Positions 1 through 8,939 of a stretch of 46,048 bases of DNA are shown here, in pieces (position 1 is the stretch's first letter; each line of letters begins with the position of its first letter). Under the pieces are notes generated by a model. The model was given only the letters and a program-made list of their open reading frames with translations, was not told the origin of the DNA and did no database searches. The translations under genes were made by a program, and so were the position numbers. Origin of the DNA: a virus; IMG/VR virus record IMGVR_UViG_3300032213_002396, positions 1-46,048 of that record; one strand, given 5' to 3'.

Positions 1-530
1 AAAAATGTAGTAATTTGACTAGGTCTGACCCATTCTGGTGATGTTACTTTTTTACGTTGACTTAGCATTAAACTTTCTGCTTCGTGACATAAATTATTCA
101 ATTGTCTAATAGCAAATTTAGTCGTGTAGTCTGCTCGTTTATAATATTCACTTAGACCCCATACTGTTCCCTGCAAAATCTCAAAATGATTATGCAGTTT
201 ATTCATCAGATCTTGATTAGGTCTTAGCGTGTCTGGATCACGTAACGTATTATGATTATATATTTCTTTAATTTGATATTCATCGCCAAAGAAATGATTT
301 ATTTCATTTATTGCCCAAAAAAGTTCTTGGCATATAAATTTCAAATCACGCTGACTGTCTGGAAAACCCAAAAAGCAAAAATTCTTTTCTAAATATTTGT
401 TTTGTTGAACAATTTCTTTAAGAGCAGCAAACCAATGTTGAGCCATTTCATGCTCGTAAACATTGATAATATAGTCCAGAGTTTCCGTTTTATCCAACGG
501 ATTTCTTAATGTTACAATTACTTTATTCAA
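1..530 (-). CDS. Unknown protein, 3' end outside window
   Basis: The reading frame stays open from a TTG start at 530 to the left edge (about 176 residues seen) and is the last visible gene of the accessory operon. An in-frame TAG lies just upstream and no ATG fits, so TTG at 528-530 is the only reasonable start. It overlaps the stop of the preceding radical SAM gene in the 8-base arrangement TTGAATAA. The protein begins (M)NKVIVTLRNPLDKTETLDYI and is rich in charged and aromatic residues, with no signal peptide, membrane segment or cysteine cluster. I recognise no family. Its place at the end of an operon of radical SAM and glycosyltransferase genes suggests a role in the same pathway, but that is inference from position only. 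Confidence 0.6.
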   Translation of the reverse strand, partial: MNKVIVTLRNPLDKTETLDYIINVYEHEMAQHWFAALKEIVQQNKYLEKNFCFLGFPDSQRDLKFICQELFWAINEINHFFGDEYQIKEIYNHNTLRDPDTLRPNQDLMNKLHNHFEILQGTVWGLSEYYKRADYTTKFAIRQLNNLCHEAESLMLSQRKKVTSPEWVRPSQITTF

Positions 531-1815
531 TTGAATTCCACCATTCTAATACTTGTGGTCGTTGAGAAAATATATCTTTTATAGTATATGTATCACCGCG
601 AATTTGTTCTAATTGTAACACACGTTTTTTGCCTTTTGCAATAGCCGATTGATATTCTCTGGGCCATTGCTCTTGAAATGTAGGTCTGGTTTTTAGCTGG
701 ACAAGGATATCCTTTAACGGGTTATTCTCCACCAAGGAAAGTATTTCATCTACCCAGGGATCTAAAATTTCTCTGGGCAGGGCTAAAGGTGACATAACTA
801 TGTCCGGGCTAAAACTAAAAATTACTTTCGCGAGAATATCGACTTTTTCTTCTTCTGCAAGTCGCTGGATATTAATAACTTCGAACATGCCGGGCAAAGT
901 GAGCGTAAAGTCAATTCGCATTTGACGTCGGTGACTAGCAATTTTAGTTCCTTGGCGGAAGTTCTCAAGCCATTCATTGTAGTCGAGACCTGTTCTAATG
1001 TATTCTCCAATTGGGCCTGTGCCGTCGATGCTTGCACAAATCTGCCAATCACGAAGCCTGTTGAGAATATCACTATAAAGACTAATGCCTTTATAATTAA
1101 TTCTTGATAAATTAGTGTTATACCTAGCATAGACATTTGGGCCATCTCCTAACTCTATTATTCTTTTCATGTAGCGCCAATGTTGTTCGTACATTAAAGG
1201 TTCGCCACCAACCCAATATACTTCTTCAACTCGATGCTCTTCGACAGCTTGACTAAATTCTGCTTCGACTTGATTATCTTGAAATTGTTCAATTTGTTTT
1301 TTGATGTCAGGTTGCATCCAATTGTTTTTTGGATCCGACCAATTGATCATGTTGTGTTGACGTTGTTCGCTTTCCCATGAACTGCTTAACATGTCTCCAC
1401 ACATTCGACATTTAAAATTACAAAGATTACTGAATCTGTAATCCCAACTCACGGGCTTCATATCAGTCGAACCGTCAGGCTGAGTCCTTTCCATTGCCTC
1501 ATTGTACTTATGGCCAAACAATTGATCAAAATAGCTACGGTAAACAGATGTGTTCAATAACTTATCGTTGCATACTTCACACTCTGGTAGGATTTCCCCG
1601 CGCATCATACGCAGGCGCACGGACTTCATGTGCTCTCCATTCCAATGTTCATCTAGTGTGATAGGTATATACTTTCCTGTACCTGCACTAGTATCAATAT
1701 ACTGTTGAAAATTTTGTGCAGGTTCGCGACTGGCACAGCACATTCTGCGTTCAGTTTGTGGACTTAGATAGGTATGTGTCCATGGTGCAAGACAAAGAGT
1801 AATCGGCTTATTCAT
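523..1815 (-). CDS. Radical SAM protein with N-terminal twitch domain (1 of 6)
   Basis: A 430-residue protein expected to cleave S-adenosylmethionine with a [4Fe-4S] cluster and start radical chemistry on an unknown substrate. The cluster motif CNFKCRMC supplies C132, C136 and C139, and the GGEP motif at 203-206 is the usual SAM amino-group contact. An N-terminal cysteine set, C8, C26-C27 and CEVC (C79, C82), matches a twitch/SPASM-like auxiliary-cluster domain placed before the barrel rather than after it. A later YIRTGLDY segment recurs in the sister proteins. Start ATG at 1815 overlaps the upstream stop by 8 bases (ATGAATAA), so translation is probably coupled. Radical SAM assignment is firm; twitch assignment is good; reaction and substrate are unknown. 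Confidence 0.93.
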   Translation of the reverse strand: MNKPITLCLAPWTHTYLSPQTERRMCCASREPAQNFQQYIDTSAGTGKYIPITLDEHWNGEHMKSVRLRMMRGEILPECEVCNDKLLNTSVYRSYFDQLFGHKYNEAMERTQPDGSTDMKPVSWDYRFSNLCNFKCRMCGDMLSSSWESEQRQHNMINWSDPKNNWMQPDIKKQIEQFQDNQVEAEFSQAVEEHRVEEVYWVGGEPLMYEQHWRYMKRIIELGDGPNVYARYNTNLSRINYKGISLYSDILNRLRDWQICASIDGTGPIGEYIRTGLDYNEWLENFRQGTKIASHRRQMRIDFTLTLPGMFEVINIQRLAEEEKVDILAKVIFSFSPDIVMSPLALPREILDPWVDEILSLVENNPLKDILVQLKTRPTFQEQWPREYQSAIAKGKKRVLQLEQIRGDTYTIKDIFSQRPQVLEWWNSIE

Positions 1816-2557
1816 GAATTATGTTAATTAATCTATCTGCCCATTGTTCATGGCATTGAGTACTGTGATGTGATTTATCAAAAGCATTACTATCTAAGTC
1901 CCAAATTGAATTACATGAATCATTAAAATGCATTTTAATTTTATTATTAATTAGAATTTTTTGTATTTCAATTGAATATGTATCCGCTTTCTGGAAATGT
2001 ATATTATAACATGGAATGTTTAAAAGTTTGAGAATAGTATTAGCTTCAATTATTGAAGACAACCAAGATTCTAATAGATTGTGTTCAGACAATTTTATTG
2101 CATGATGAATTAAGCACTGCGACGGAGAGTTTACTAATTCAAAATGTGCAACATTTTTTTCATATACAAACATCCTATAGGGATTGGGCCATTGCGCTAC
2201 CACAAATTTTGGAGATTTTTGAATATTGTTAACCCAAGATAAAATATTCTTTTTTACAAACATTGCACCAGATGATGCTACGCCCAAATTAACCACTTGC
2301 AATCCTAGTCGACGACTTAATTGATTACTATACACAAATTCATATGGGAGGCCCACTCCTTCAGTATGACTGCACCCAATGGCTATTGCATAACTATCTG
2401 ATATAGTATCAAACTCTTCTGTTCGATAACCTTGACTATTATACACATATTCCACCGTATCTTTGGATACATGACGAATACTTGTCTTTTTATTTGCCCT
2501 AGCTAGTTTTATAACCGGTGAAGCAAAACTATCTAGTAGAGTAAATTGTTCATTCAT
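1808..2557 (-). CDS. SGNH/GDSL-like hydrolase
   Basis: A 249-residue protein with a block I-like IGCSHTEGVGL (in place of GDSL), a following NLGVASSG that fits block II, and a C-terminal DKSHHSTQCHEQWA that can supply the catalytic Asp/His pair. SGNH enzymes are esterases, lipases or sugar O-acetyl-esterases/transferases. Here the nucleophile would be the Ser of GCSH, which is inference. It sits between the second and first radical SAM genes, overlapping both by 8 bases (ATGAATGA at the start, ATGAATAA at the stop). A related protein lies at 40642-41541 on the other strand. Given the glycosyltransferases in the same operon, acylation or deacylation of a sugar is plausible but unproven. A non-catalytic member of the fold cannot be excluded. 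Confidence 0.72.
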   Translation of the reverse strand: MNEQFTLLDSFASPVIKLARANKKTSIRHVSKDTVEYVYNSQGYRTEEFDTISDSYAIAIGCSHTEGVGLPYEFVYSNQLSRRLGLQVVNLGVASSGAMFVKKNILSWVNNIQKSPKFVVAQWPNPYRMFVYEKNVAHFELVNSPSQCLIHHAIKLSEHNLLESWLSSIIEANTILKLLNIPCYNIHFQKADTYSIEIQKILINNKIKMHFNDSCNSIWDLDSNAFDKSHHSTQCHEQWADRLINIIHE

Positions 2558-3758
2558 ACCCCATGGCCTTGGCTATTTCAAAATGCGTATCCATAAAGTT
2601 CTGTTTACGATACTCATCTGTTTGTTTCATTTTTTTAAGAAATTCTGCACCGTCGCTGCCTGATCCATTTTCAATAAATTTAATCACATTGTCAATTTCT
2701 TGTTGATACCTTTCAGATACCCAAAATGTAGTTTTTAATTTATTTAATACTAATTCTTTTGCAATAGGCGTCAGTTGCTGTATGCTCATATGACTAGGAC
2801 TGTGTAACATATTAAAATATACACTATCAAAAGATTTTGTACTTGCCCACGCTAGAAGTTCATCTAAGTAATAGACATTTTGAATATTAATAGTAAAACA
2901 AAGTTGAGTAGTGATGTTGGGTGTATCTACGTTTTTAGCAAAATGTATTCCGTCTATTATTTCATTGGCATCTTCCCACTTAGCCCCATATCGTTCATAT
3001 TCGAATCTGTCACCAACATTGTCAACACTAAAAGCAATATCAACACGACCGAAGTGATTCCATAACGCAGACTTTTCTACGCCCAAAGAATTAACTGTGG
3101 CATTGGTATTGTAGTGTATATCAATATGTTTACTATCACCAGTGTCAACTGCATAACGCAACAACTTCCAGTGTTCTTCGATTAGCCATGGTTCACCACC
3201 AGTAAATTCAAAATACTTAATTTGCGGCAGTAATGTTTTTAAATTTTCCCAAAATGAAGGACTTTCTTCTGGCCATTTGCCTTGTTTTAACCAATTATAT
3301 GCTATATGTTTTTTCTTATCATAGCCCTTAGGCAAATAATCCATTTCTTCAGCAGCCCACTTGCTGCTCGACCAACTGCCACATATACGACATTTAAGAT
3401 TACAAATATTACCTAACTTTAAATCTAGGAACCATAGTTGGTCGGGCTGATCATTTTTCCAATCTACTAACGGGTATAGCTCTTTTAATCTCACTCGGCT
3501 ATTAATTCTTTTACTGTCTTTGCCGGCATCTTCCTCATCCCAACATAATTTACAAGTTGCAGGTTTTTCTCCTGCACGAAATTGTCGGCGTAAATTTTGC
3601 ATATATTCGCTTTTATATGCATCTTCTAATGTATGCGTTCTCAGATTTACGCCCGATATATCTTCCCGCGCAAGACAACAAGGGCGAGCAGTGCCTGCTG
3701 GACTAGCTTCTATACTAATCCACGGTAGCATACAAATGGTGTCTGGTAAGTTGTTCAT
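2550..3758 (-). CDS. Radical SAM protein with N-terminal twitch domain (2 of 6)
   Basis: A 402-residue paralogue of the flanking radical SAM proteins. Cluster motif CNLKCRIC gives C119, C123 and C126; GGEP is at 187-190. The N-terminal domain contains ICMLPW (C9), PCC (C27-C28) and CKLC (C69, C72), the spacing of a twitch/SPASM-like auxiliary cluster. The usual YIRxG segment is replaced by YERYG, and the C-terminus ends near YRKQNF, a weak form of the tail shared by three sisters. Start ATG at 3758 overlaps the upstream stop by four bases (ATGA), so translation is probably coupled. The next gene encodes the SGNH-like protein. Radical SAM identity is firm; the substrate is unknown. Confidence 0.93.
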   Translation of the reverse strand: MNNLPDTICMLPWISIEASPAGTARPCCLAREDISGVNLRTHTLEDAYKSEYMQNLRRQFRAGEKPATCKLCWDEEDAGKDSKRINSRVRLKELYPLVDWKNDQPDQLWFLDLKLGNICNLKCRICGSWSSSKWAAEEMDYLPKGYDKKKHIAYNWLKQGKWPEESPSFWENLKTLLPQIKYFEFTGGEPWLIEEHWKLLRYAVDTGDSKHIDIHYNTNATVNSLGVEKSALWNHFGRVDIAFSVDNVGDRFEYERYGAKWEDANEIIDGIHFAKNVDTPNITTQLCFTINIQNVYYLDELLAWASTKSFDSVYFNMLHSPSHMSIQQLTPIAKELVLNKLKTTFWVSERYQQEIDNVIKFIENGSGSDGAEFLKKMKQTDEYRKQNFMDTHFEIAKAMGYE

Positions 3759-5086
3759 TTTAAGCTGGCTAGTTCAGGAAATGTAGACCAAAAATTTTCA
3801 CCCCTAAGTTTATCTAAACTTTCAATTTCTTCTTTAAATTTTAACCAATGACGAGATTTATCGTCGGCCATTAGTAAGTTGATAACACTGCGGAATCCTG
3901 TCGTTGCCCTTTTAAGACTGTCCAGTGGTTCTAACCATTCTAAGTGTTTTTCGTATGCTGGCCTAACCACTGACTCTTTGAAATGTACAGGTAAGGTATC
4001 TATTCTATACCAGTCTGGACTTTGGCAAACGTTTACATTGAAATCTTTTGCCTTTATAAGTCCAAGATTAGTCCATTCTTTATGAAAATCAAGTACATGC
4101 AAAACATTCATGTTACTGATAGTTGCGGCTATGTAAAAATCCACATGCGGTACTTCTGCAAGCATTTTTTCTCTGTTAGCTATAGTCTGTTTCCAATTAG
4201 TTCCTTTACGCATTAATTCTGCTCGTGCTCCGCTGGCATCTAAGCTGGCTCCCACTCCCACTGTCCTAAAATGTTTCCAATACTCAAATACGTGTTTGTC
4301 TTTATATGCCAATTCGCTAAAGTTTGTATTGTATTGAATACATACATCTGTTCTACCAGCTTCAATAAGTTTTTCTAATAGAACATAATGTTCTTTCATA
4401 ATTAAAGGTTCGCCACCTGCAAAGTAAACTTGTTCAAGATAAGGAATATGTTCTTCCATTTGTGCAATCATATAATCTTCGTCTCCTGCTGCGTACTCAA
4501 TCCGAGCAAGATCTTTACCGTTAACATCTGGCACTCTGTTGAACAATTTTACATGATCATTGTACCAGTTACTACTGAATACTGGACCACAAGTACGACA
4601 GCGAAAGTTACATAAATTGCTAAAACGAACATCCCAATATCTAATTTTGAATTCTGGATGAGTGCCGTCTGCATGTGTCTTATCCACGTCAGCAATATTA
4701 TGGCCATACGTTCTATTAGCATCATAGCGCATACTAAAAAACCCATTTTCTTCTTGTTCGTAGCATTTAGTACACTGCTTGACTGGTTGATCTGCCATCA
4801 TCAATCGTCTAATTTCTTTATAGCCTTCCTGATTCCAGACCTCTTGCATCGAGTTCTTTTTTAAATTTCCGATAGGATGAAAGTATTCTGCAAAACAGCA
4901 AGGGTAGACTCTGCCATCTGGATAAGCATGTTGATGCACCCATGGCAACATGCAAAATGACTTACTATTAGTTAATCTATTAATCTGCGTTTCTGATAAT
5001 GTATCGGGATCTGTAAATAAAGGTTTCCTACTGTTATAGTCATACCCACGTTTATAAAATCTATCAGTTTTTTTGTCTTCACTCAT
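3755..5086 (-). CDS. Radical SAM protein with N-terminal twitch domain (3 of 6)
   Basis: I choose the ATG at 5086 (443 residues) because it makes a four-base ATGA overlap with the upstream stop; an ATG at 5101 would add five residues. After about 40 leader residues comes the clearest SPASM-like block of the set: FCMLPW (C45), DGRVYPCC (C63-C64), GNLKKNSMQEVW, then CTKC (C105, C108). In classical SPASM enzymes such a block follows the barrel; here it precedes it. The radical SAM motif CNFRCRTC gives C159, C163 and C166, and GGEP is at 224-227. The C-terminus LRGENFWSTFPEL belongs to a tail motif shared with the genes ending at 5083 and 7548. The substrate is unknown. Confidence 0.93.
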   Translation of the reverse strand: MSEDKKTDRFYKRGYDYNSRKPLFTDPDTLSETQINRLTNSKSFCMLPWVHQHAYPDGRVYPCCFAEYFHPIGNLKKNSMQEVWNQEGYKEIRRLMMADQPVKQCTKCYEQEENGFFSMRYDANRTYGHNIADVDKTHADGTHPEFKIRYWDVRFSNLCNFRCRTCGPVFSSNWYNDHVKLFNRVPDVNGKDLARIEYAAGDEDYMIAQMEEHIPYLEQVYFAGGEPLIMKEHYVLLEKLIEAGRTDVCIQYNTNFSELAYKDKHVFEYWKHFRTVGVGASLDASGARAELMRKGTNWKQTIANREKMLAEVPHVDFYIAATISNMNVLHVLDFHKEWTNLGLIKAKDFNVNVCQSPDWYRIDTLPVHFKESVVRPAYEKHLEWLEPLDSLKRATTGFRSVINLLMADDKSRHWLKFKEEIESLDKLRGENFWSTFPELASLK

Positions 5087-6432
5087 AATGTGTTGTACCA
5101 ATCTGCCAGGGCAGGAAATGTTTTGCGGAAGTCTTTTCCCCTGCGTTGGTCATATTGTGTATAAAATTCCTTAAAGTCATTGCGTAACTTAGGCATTTCA
5201 AAAGAATCGCTGTGTGGAGTTTTTACTACATCCAGATAGTCAATCAACCGCTGCAAATGATTTATTTCGTGCTCGTGTAGATAGTTATATCCTTTGTGCC
5301 GAATGATAAAATTAGTTAACTGATTTTTGTATTTTTCTCTGATGTCATTAGGGAGAACCAATGGACTTTGAAAACTAGGAAATCGGAGAATATTTAAAGT
5401 AAAATTAGGATAATCTCTACCAAATTCTTTTTTCAACTCGACCATGGTATCTAAAAAGTTTGGCAATGTGTCTAAACACAATGCATTAATTGTACACATT
5501 ATATGTAGGCCGCGAAACTTTTTACTGTTTGCGAGTTTCATAACATTTTCCAACCATAGATTATAATTAAGACCATCTCTTATATATTCTGCTTGATCGT
5601 ATTCACTTTCATTACTAGTGTATAAATCTATTTCTAAATCTTCTACACTATTAATTAACCTGTCAATATCAACTTGATACCCCAAATTACTGTTAATTGC
5701 TAACCGTGTTTGGCTTTTGCCTCTATTAGATTTAAACCAATCAATTAGCTTCCAAGTCTCTGCACTCATTAGAGGCTCCCCGCCTGTAATTCGTAATTCT
5801 TTTAATGTACGATGGAGGTCTGATTCCCACCATTTGTGGAATGCTTCGACATACGGATTATGTTCGCCAAATTTGTACAATTGACTATGGTCATGAGAAT
5901 GAGTAAAATGATTCCTGCCGTCACTAACCAGCCCTGTATAAGGCCCATTGCGTTTGATATCATTGACCCATGTACTACTAAAAGCAGGGTTGCAATAACT
6001 ACAAGCAAACTGACAAGTTCGATCGAAAGCAATTTCAAGAGTTTGAAGGTCGAAGTCCTCTCGTGCGGGTGTTCTATATGCATATGCTAAATCCTCGTCG
6101 TTATAAATTACAGTTTTGTATACACGATCGCTTACGGCATCCCGACCCATGTCCTCAATTTTCCAGCAATACTCGCAACCGGATGGGCGCTCATTTTTTT
6201 GCATCTGTTCGCGCTCCATCTTTTTCTTTTGTGTATTGTGCAATGCTTTTGGATTTTTTTTAATTTCATCTACATCTATTGCATGTGGTAGCGGATGATG
6301 GCAACTAGTGGTTTGTCCGCTGCCCAACCATATAGTAGCATTATACCACTTGGCTCCGCAAAAAGAATTTGATTTGATGTCTATAACTCTTTTTTTATAG
6401 TCTAGATCGGTTTCGTTTTCAATACGAGGCAT
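5083..6432 (-). CDS. Radical SAM protein, variant twitch domain (4 of 6)
   Basis: A 449-residue radical SAM protein with CQFACSYC (C140, C144, C147) and GGEP at 217-220. Its N-terminal domain keeps C25 and CEYC (C86, C89), but the expected CC pair is replaced by SCHHP, so only C44 remains, followed by two histidines. It also carries ALHNT followed by a lysine-rich stretch and NERPSGCEYCW, closely shared with the gene at 7548-8939. These two form a distinct subfamily. YIRDGLNY follows the barrel core, and the C-terminus RRGKDFRKTFPAL repeats the shared tail. Start ATG at 6432 overlaps the upstream stop by 14 bases. A histidine ligand to the auxiliary cluster is possible but is inference. Confidence 0.92.
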   Translation of the reverse strand: MPRIENETDLDYKKRVIDIKSNSFCGAKWYNATIWLGSGQTTSCHHPLPHAIDVDEIKKNPKALHNTQKKKMEREQMQKNERPSGCEYCWKIEDMGRDAVSDRVYKTVIYNDEDLAYAYRTPAREDFDLQTLEIAFDRTCQFACSYCNPAFSSTWVNDIKRNGPYTGLVSDGRNHFTHSHDHSQLYKFGEHNPYVEAFHKWWESDLHRTLKELRITGGEPLMSAETWKLIDWFKSNRGKSQTRLAINSNLGYQVDIDRLINSVEDLEIDLYTSNESEYDQAEYIRDGLNYNLWLENVMKLANSKKFRGLHIMCTINALCLDTLPNFLDTMVELKKEFGRDYPNFTLNILRFPSFQSPLVLPNDIREKYKNQLTNFIIRHKGYNYLHEHEINHLQRLIDYLDVVKTPHSDSFEMPKLRNDFKEFYTQYDQRRGKDFRKTFPALADWYNTL

Positions 6433-7564
6433 TTAAAAGTTCCTTAATTTTAATTGGAAGACTTATATTTTTTCTATGTTCCCACTGTTTTAAAAAGTGT
6501 AAAAATTCTGAAAATAAAGTTTTATTAAATTTTGTTGAAGACAATATACTCAACACGACCTCAACATTTTTTATATTTTTGTTATCTGATAGAGTTAACA
6601 ATACAGTTACTGCTTGTTTTTTAATATTATCCGGAGTTGATTCGATACTTTGTATTCTTGGATATTGGCAATAAGACAAATTCCATGATAAAGTATCTTT
6701 GTATTTTTTTATTCTGGGCAGTACTACTGTAGATGAAAAATTATCAATATCACACAGGGTTAAATTGGTCATTAAACTTAAAATATTAATTTTCACCTTC
6801 TCTCCGCTGTTTTCCAACAAATAGTCTAGATTTTTTAAAAATACCTTGTAATCGATTCCATACCTGATAAATTCTGACATTTCTTCACCGGCATCCAAAC
6901 TAACATTAATCAAAATGCATTTAAATTTTTCTTTGTAAGATAACAGTTTGTCTATTAGATTTTGATCGACCATCAAATTTGAAGTTATATTCAAAATTCC
7001 TTTATGATCTATTAGATCTAAGATATTAAAAAAATTTTTATTTACTAACGGTTCTCCGCCTATTATTCGCAAAGTTTCAAATTTTAAAGAATTTAATAAT
7101 TCTAAATTTTCAACCACTAACTGTTTATTTTTAATATCTATACTGTAGACATGTCGATCTGTAAACAATTGATATTTTTGATCTTGAATATCTTTTTCCC
7201 ACTGACTACTAAACTTTGGATTACAATACATACACTGCATATTGCAGGCATTTCCTATGTTAATTTCAATTTCAGTGGGCGGTTTGTTATTTTTGTAATC
7301 TTGAAATTTTGATATATCAAATTTTTTTAATAGTTGAGTTCTAATACTAGTTCCGTTTACTTTTTCAGAACCCCAACAATAAGAACAACTTGGATCTTGT
7401 ACGTTGTTTAACAAATTCTGTTTCTGCAGATCAATTACTTTATTATAATCGTCACTGAATTTTTCTGGCTTCGCTTTACAGCAACCATACACATAATTAT
7501 AACTAGTATTAATAACTAGTTCGTCCCATTTGGCCGGGCAAAAAGTGTCAGGTAGTTGTTGCAT
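6419..7564 (-). CDS. Radical SAM protein with N-terminal twitch domain (5 of 6)
   Basis: The shortest and most AT-rich member (381 residues, rich in Lys, Asn and Ile). Cluster motif CNMQCMYC gives C107, C111 and C114; GGEP is at 169-172. The N-terminal domain keeps the complete cysteine set: FCPAKW (C9), GCC (C28-C29) and CSYC (C60, C63). AKW and CSYCW resemble the variant subfamily (genes at 5083 and 7548), while the CC pair resembles the other three, so it looks intermediate. It has EFIRYGIDY but lacks the FPE-type C-terminal tail. Start ATG at 7564 overlaps the upstream stop by 17 bases. Its composition differs visibly from its neighbours, which hints at a different evolutionary history. 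The substrate is unknown. Confidence 0.92.
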   Translation of the reverse strand: MQQLPDTFCPAKWDELVINTSYNYVYGCCKAKPEKFSDDYNKVIDLQKQNLLNNVQDPSCSYCWGSEKVNGTSIRTQLLKKFDISKFQDYKNNKPPTEIEINIGNACNMQCMYCNPKFSSQWEKDIQDQKYQLFTDRHVYSIDIKNKQLVVENLELLNSLKFETLRIIGGEPLVNKNFFNILDLIDHKGILNITSNLMVDQNLIDKLLSYKEKFKCILINVSLDAGEEMSEFIRYGIDYKVFLKNLDYLLENSGEKVKINILSLMTNLTLCDIDNFSSTVVLPRIKKYKDTLSWNLSYCQYPRIQSIESTPDNIKKQAVTVLLTLSDNKNIKNVEVVLSILSSTKFNKTLFSEFLHFLKQWEHRKNISLPIKIKELLNASY

Positions 7565-8939
7565 AATATTTGCATTCCTTCCAAAAGTCTACCATTTCTG
7601 GAAATGCCAAAATAAAGTTAGTTCCCCTGCGTCGGTCATGTTCATTGAAAAACTTATAGAAATTTGCTTTCTGTATTTTAACATATTCAGGATCTAATTT
7701 GCTACCTTCTCTCATCCAATCGATCACTCTTTGTAAACGGTGAACTTCATAGTCTTTGAAACCGTGAAATGGAGTTTCAGGTTGTTCCATTTTTGTAATC
7801 ATAAAACTCCACGATGTTTCTAAGCTGTCTATATAACTTTCTGGTAATAGTTGTAAACTTTGCCATTCTGGTTTACGCAGAATCGGAGTATCAAACCACA
7901 CACGCTGATATGTTTTGCTGTGTATCTGCCTGAGTCCCAGTATACAACCTAATAAATTTTGAAGTCCAGTTACGTTTAAATTATTCATAGTAATTATGAA
8001 TGTCAAACTACTACGGTTCGGTACTTCATATAAAAATCGATTAACGTTATTCCACAATCTTTCAAAATTTAACCCATGTCTGATATATTCAGCTTGTAGA
8101 AAAGTAGCATCTATACTAACATACTGCATGAAATGCTCAATTTTTTTATCTTCATTGCTGCATAGTCGTTTTACATAATCCAAATACTTGTCAAACAATG
8201 CAGGCTCAACACTGAAATTAGAAGTTACGTTTAAATGTAGCTTAGGGCTAGGATTTTCTAATACATAATCAAATACTCGATATGTATTTTTATCCATGAG
8301 TGGTTCTCCCCCGGTCATTCGAAAATGTTCTAGTTCACGATATAATTTGGGCCACCAAGACCAAAAAGCATCCACATAGGGATTATCTTCTCTTGCAGGA
8401 ATAACTTTTCTTTCTCCGGTAAAATGACTGGGGTCATTATGCAGAGGGCTTGTGGGAAAAGCACCATTGCGTTCTACATCAGTGGCCCACGTACTAGAGT
8501 ACTGAGGACTACAATAACTACAAGCAAGATTACAAGCATTGTTAAAATTAACTTCCACGTAAGAGGGAAGAACATCTTCCTCCCCAGAAGAATTAACTAT
8601 TGTTTCAAAATCTTTTGCTGCCCACGGCTCACCGCTGCGATAATGCCGATCGCTTAAGTTGCCCAAATCTTCTTGAGTCCAGCAATAACTACATTCTTGT
8701 GGGCGTTCATTGCGTAACATAATCTTGCGCTGCTCTTTTTTATAAGGTGTGTTATGCAATGCACTGGGATTATCTTTTAATAACGTTGAATCAATTTTAT
8801 GTAACGGTGGATGATAACAACTGTTATTAAGGCCTGTGGGCAAATGCAGACTGACTTGTTTCCATTTAGCTAAACAAAGTGAAGGACCTAATTTAGATTT
8901 TGCTTCTTCTGCGGAATTTAAAAATACGCTTTTGGTCAT
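7548..8939 (-). CDS. Radical SAM protein, variant twitch domain (6 of 6)
   Basis: I choose the ATG at 8939 (463 residues), which forms a TGATG junction with the upstream glycosyltransferase stop; TTG at 8945 and GTG at 8942 are in-frame alternatives. Cluster motif CNLACSYC gives C136, C140 and C143; GGEP is at 210-213. The N-terminal domain has LCLAKW (C22), SCYHPP (C41, with Tyr-His in place of a second Cys) and CSYC (C83, C86). ALHNT, a Lys/Arg-rich stretch and NERPQECSYCW match the gene at 5083-6432. EYIRHGLNF and the C-terminal RRGTNFILAFPEM are also shared. It is the first radical SAM gene to be transcribed, directly after three glycosyltransferase-like genes and one small gene. Confidence 0.92.
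   Translation of the reverse strand: MTKSVFLNSAEEAKSKLGPSLCLAKWKQVSLHLPTGLNNSCYHPPLHKIDSTLLKDNPSALHNTPYKKEQRKIMLRNERPQECSYCWTQEDLGNLSDRHYRSGEPWAAKDFETIVNSSGEEDVLPSYVEVNFNNACNLACSYCSPQYSSTWATDVERNGAFPTSPLHNDPSHFTGERKVIPAREDNPYVDAFWSWWPKLYRELEHFRMTGGEPLMDKNTYRVFDYVLENPSPKLHLNVTSNFSVEPALFDKYLDYVKRLCSNEDKKIEHFMQYVSIDATFLQAEYIRHGLNFERLWNNVNRFLYEVPNRSSLTFIITMNNLNVTGLQNLLGCILGLRQIHSKTYQRVWFDTPILRKPEWQSLQLLPESYIDSLETSWSFMITKMEQPETPFHGFKDYEVHRLQRVIDWMREGSKLDPEYVKIQKANFYKFFNEHDRRRGTNFILAFPEMVDFWKECKYYATTT

Noticed and set aside
6419-7564. The AT-rich fifth radical SAM gene as a decaying copy.
   Set aside because: All cluster cysteines and the GGEP motif are intact, and the overlapping start and stop fit the operon.
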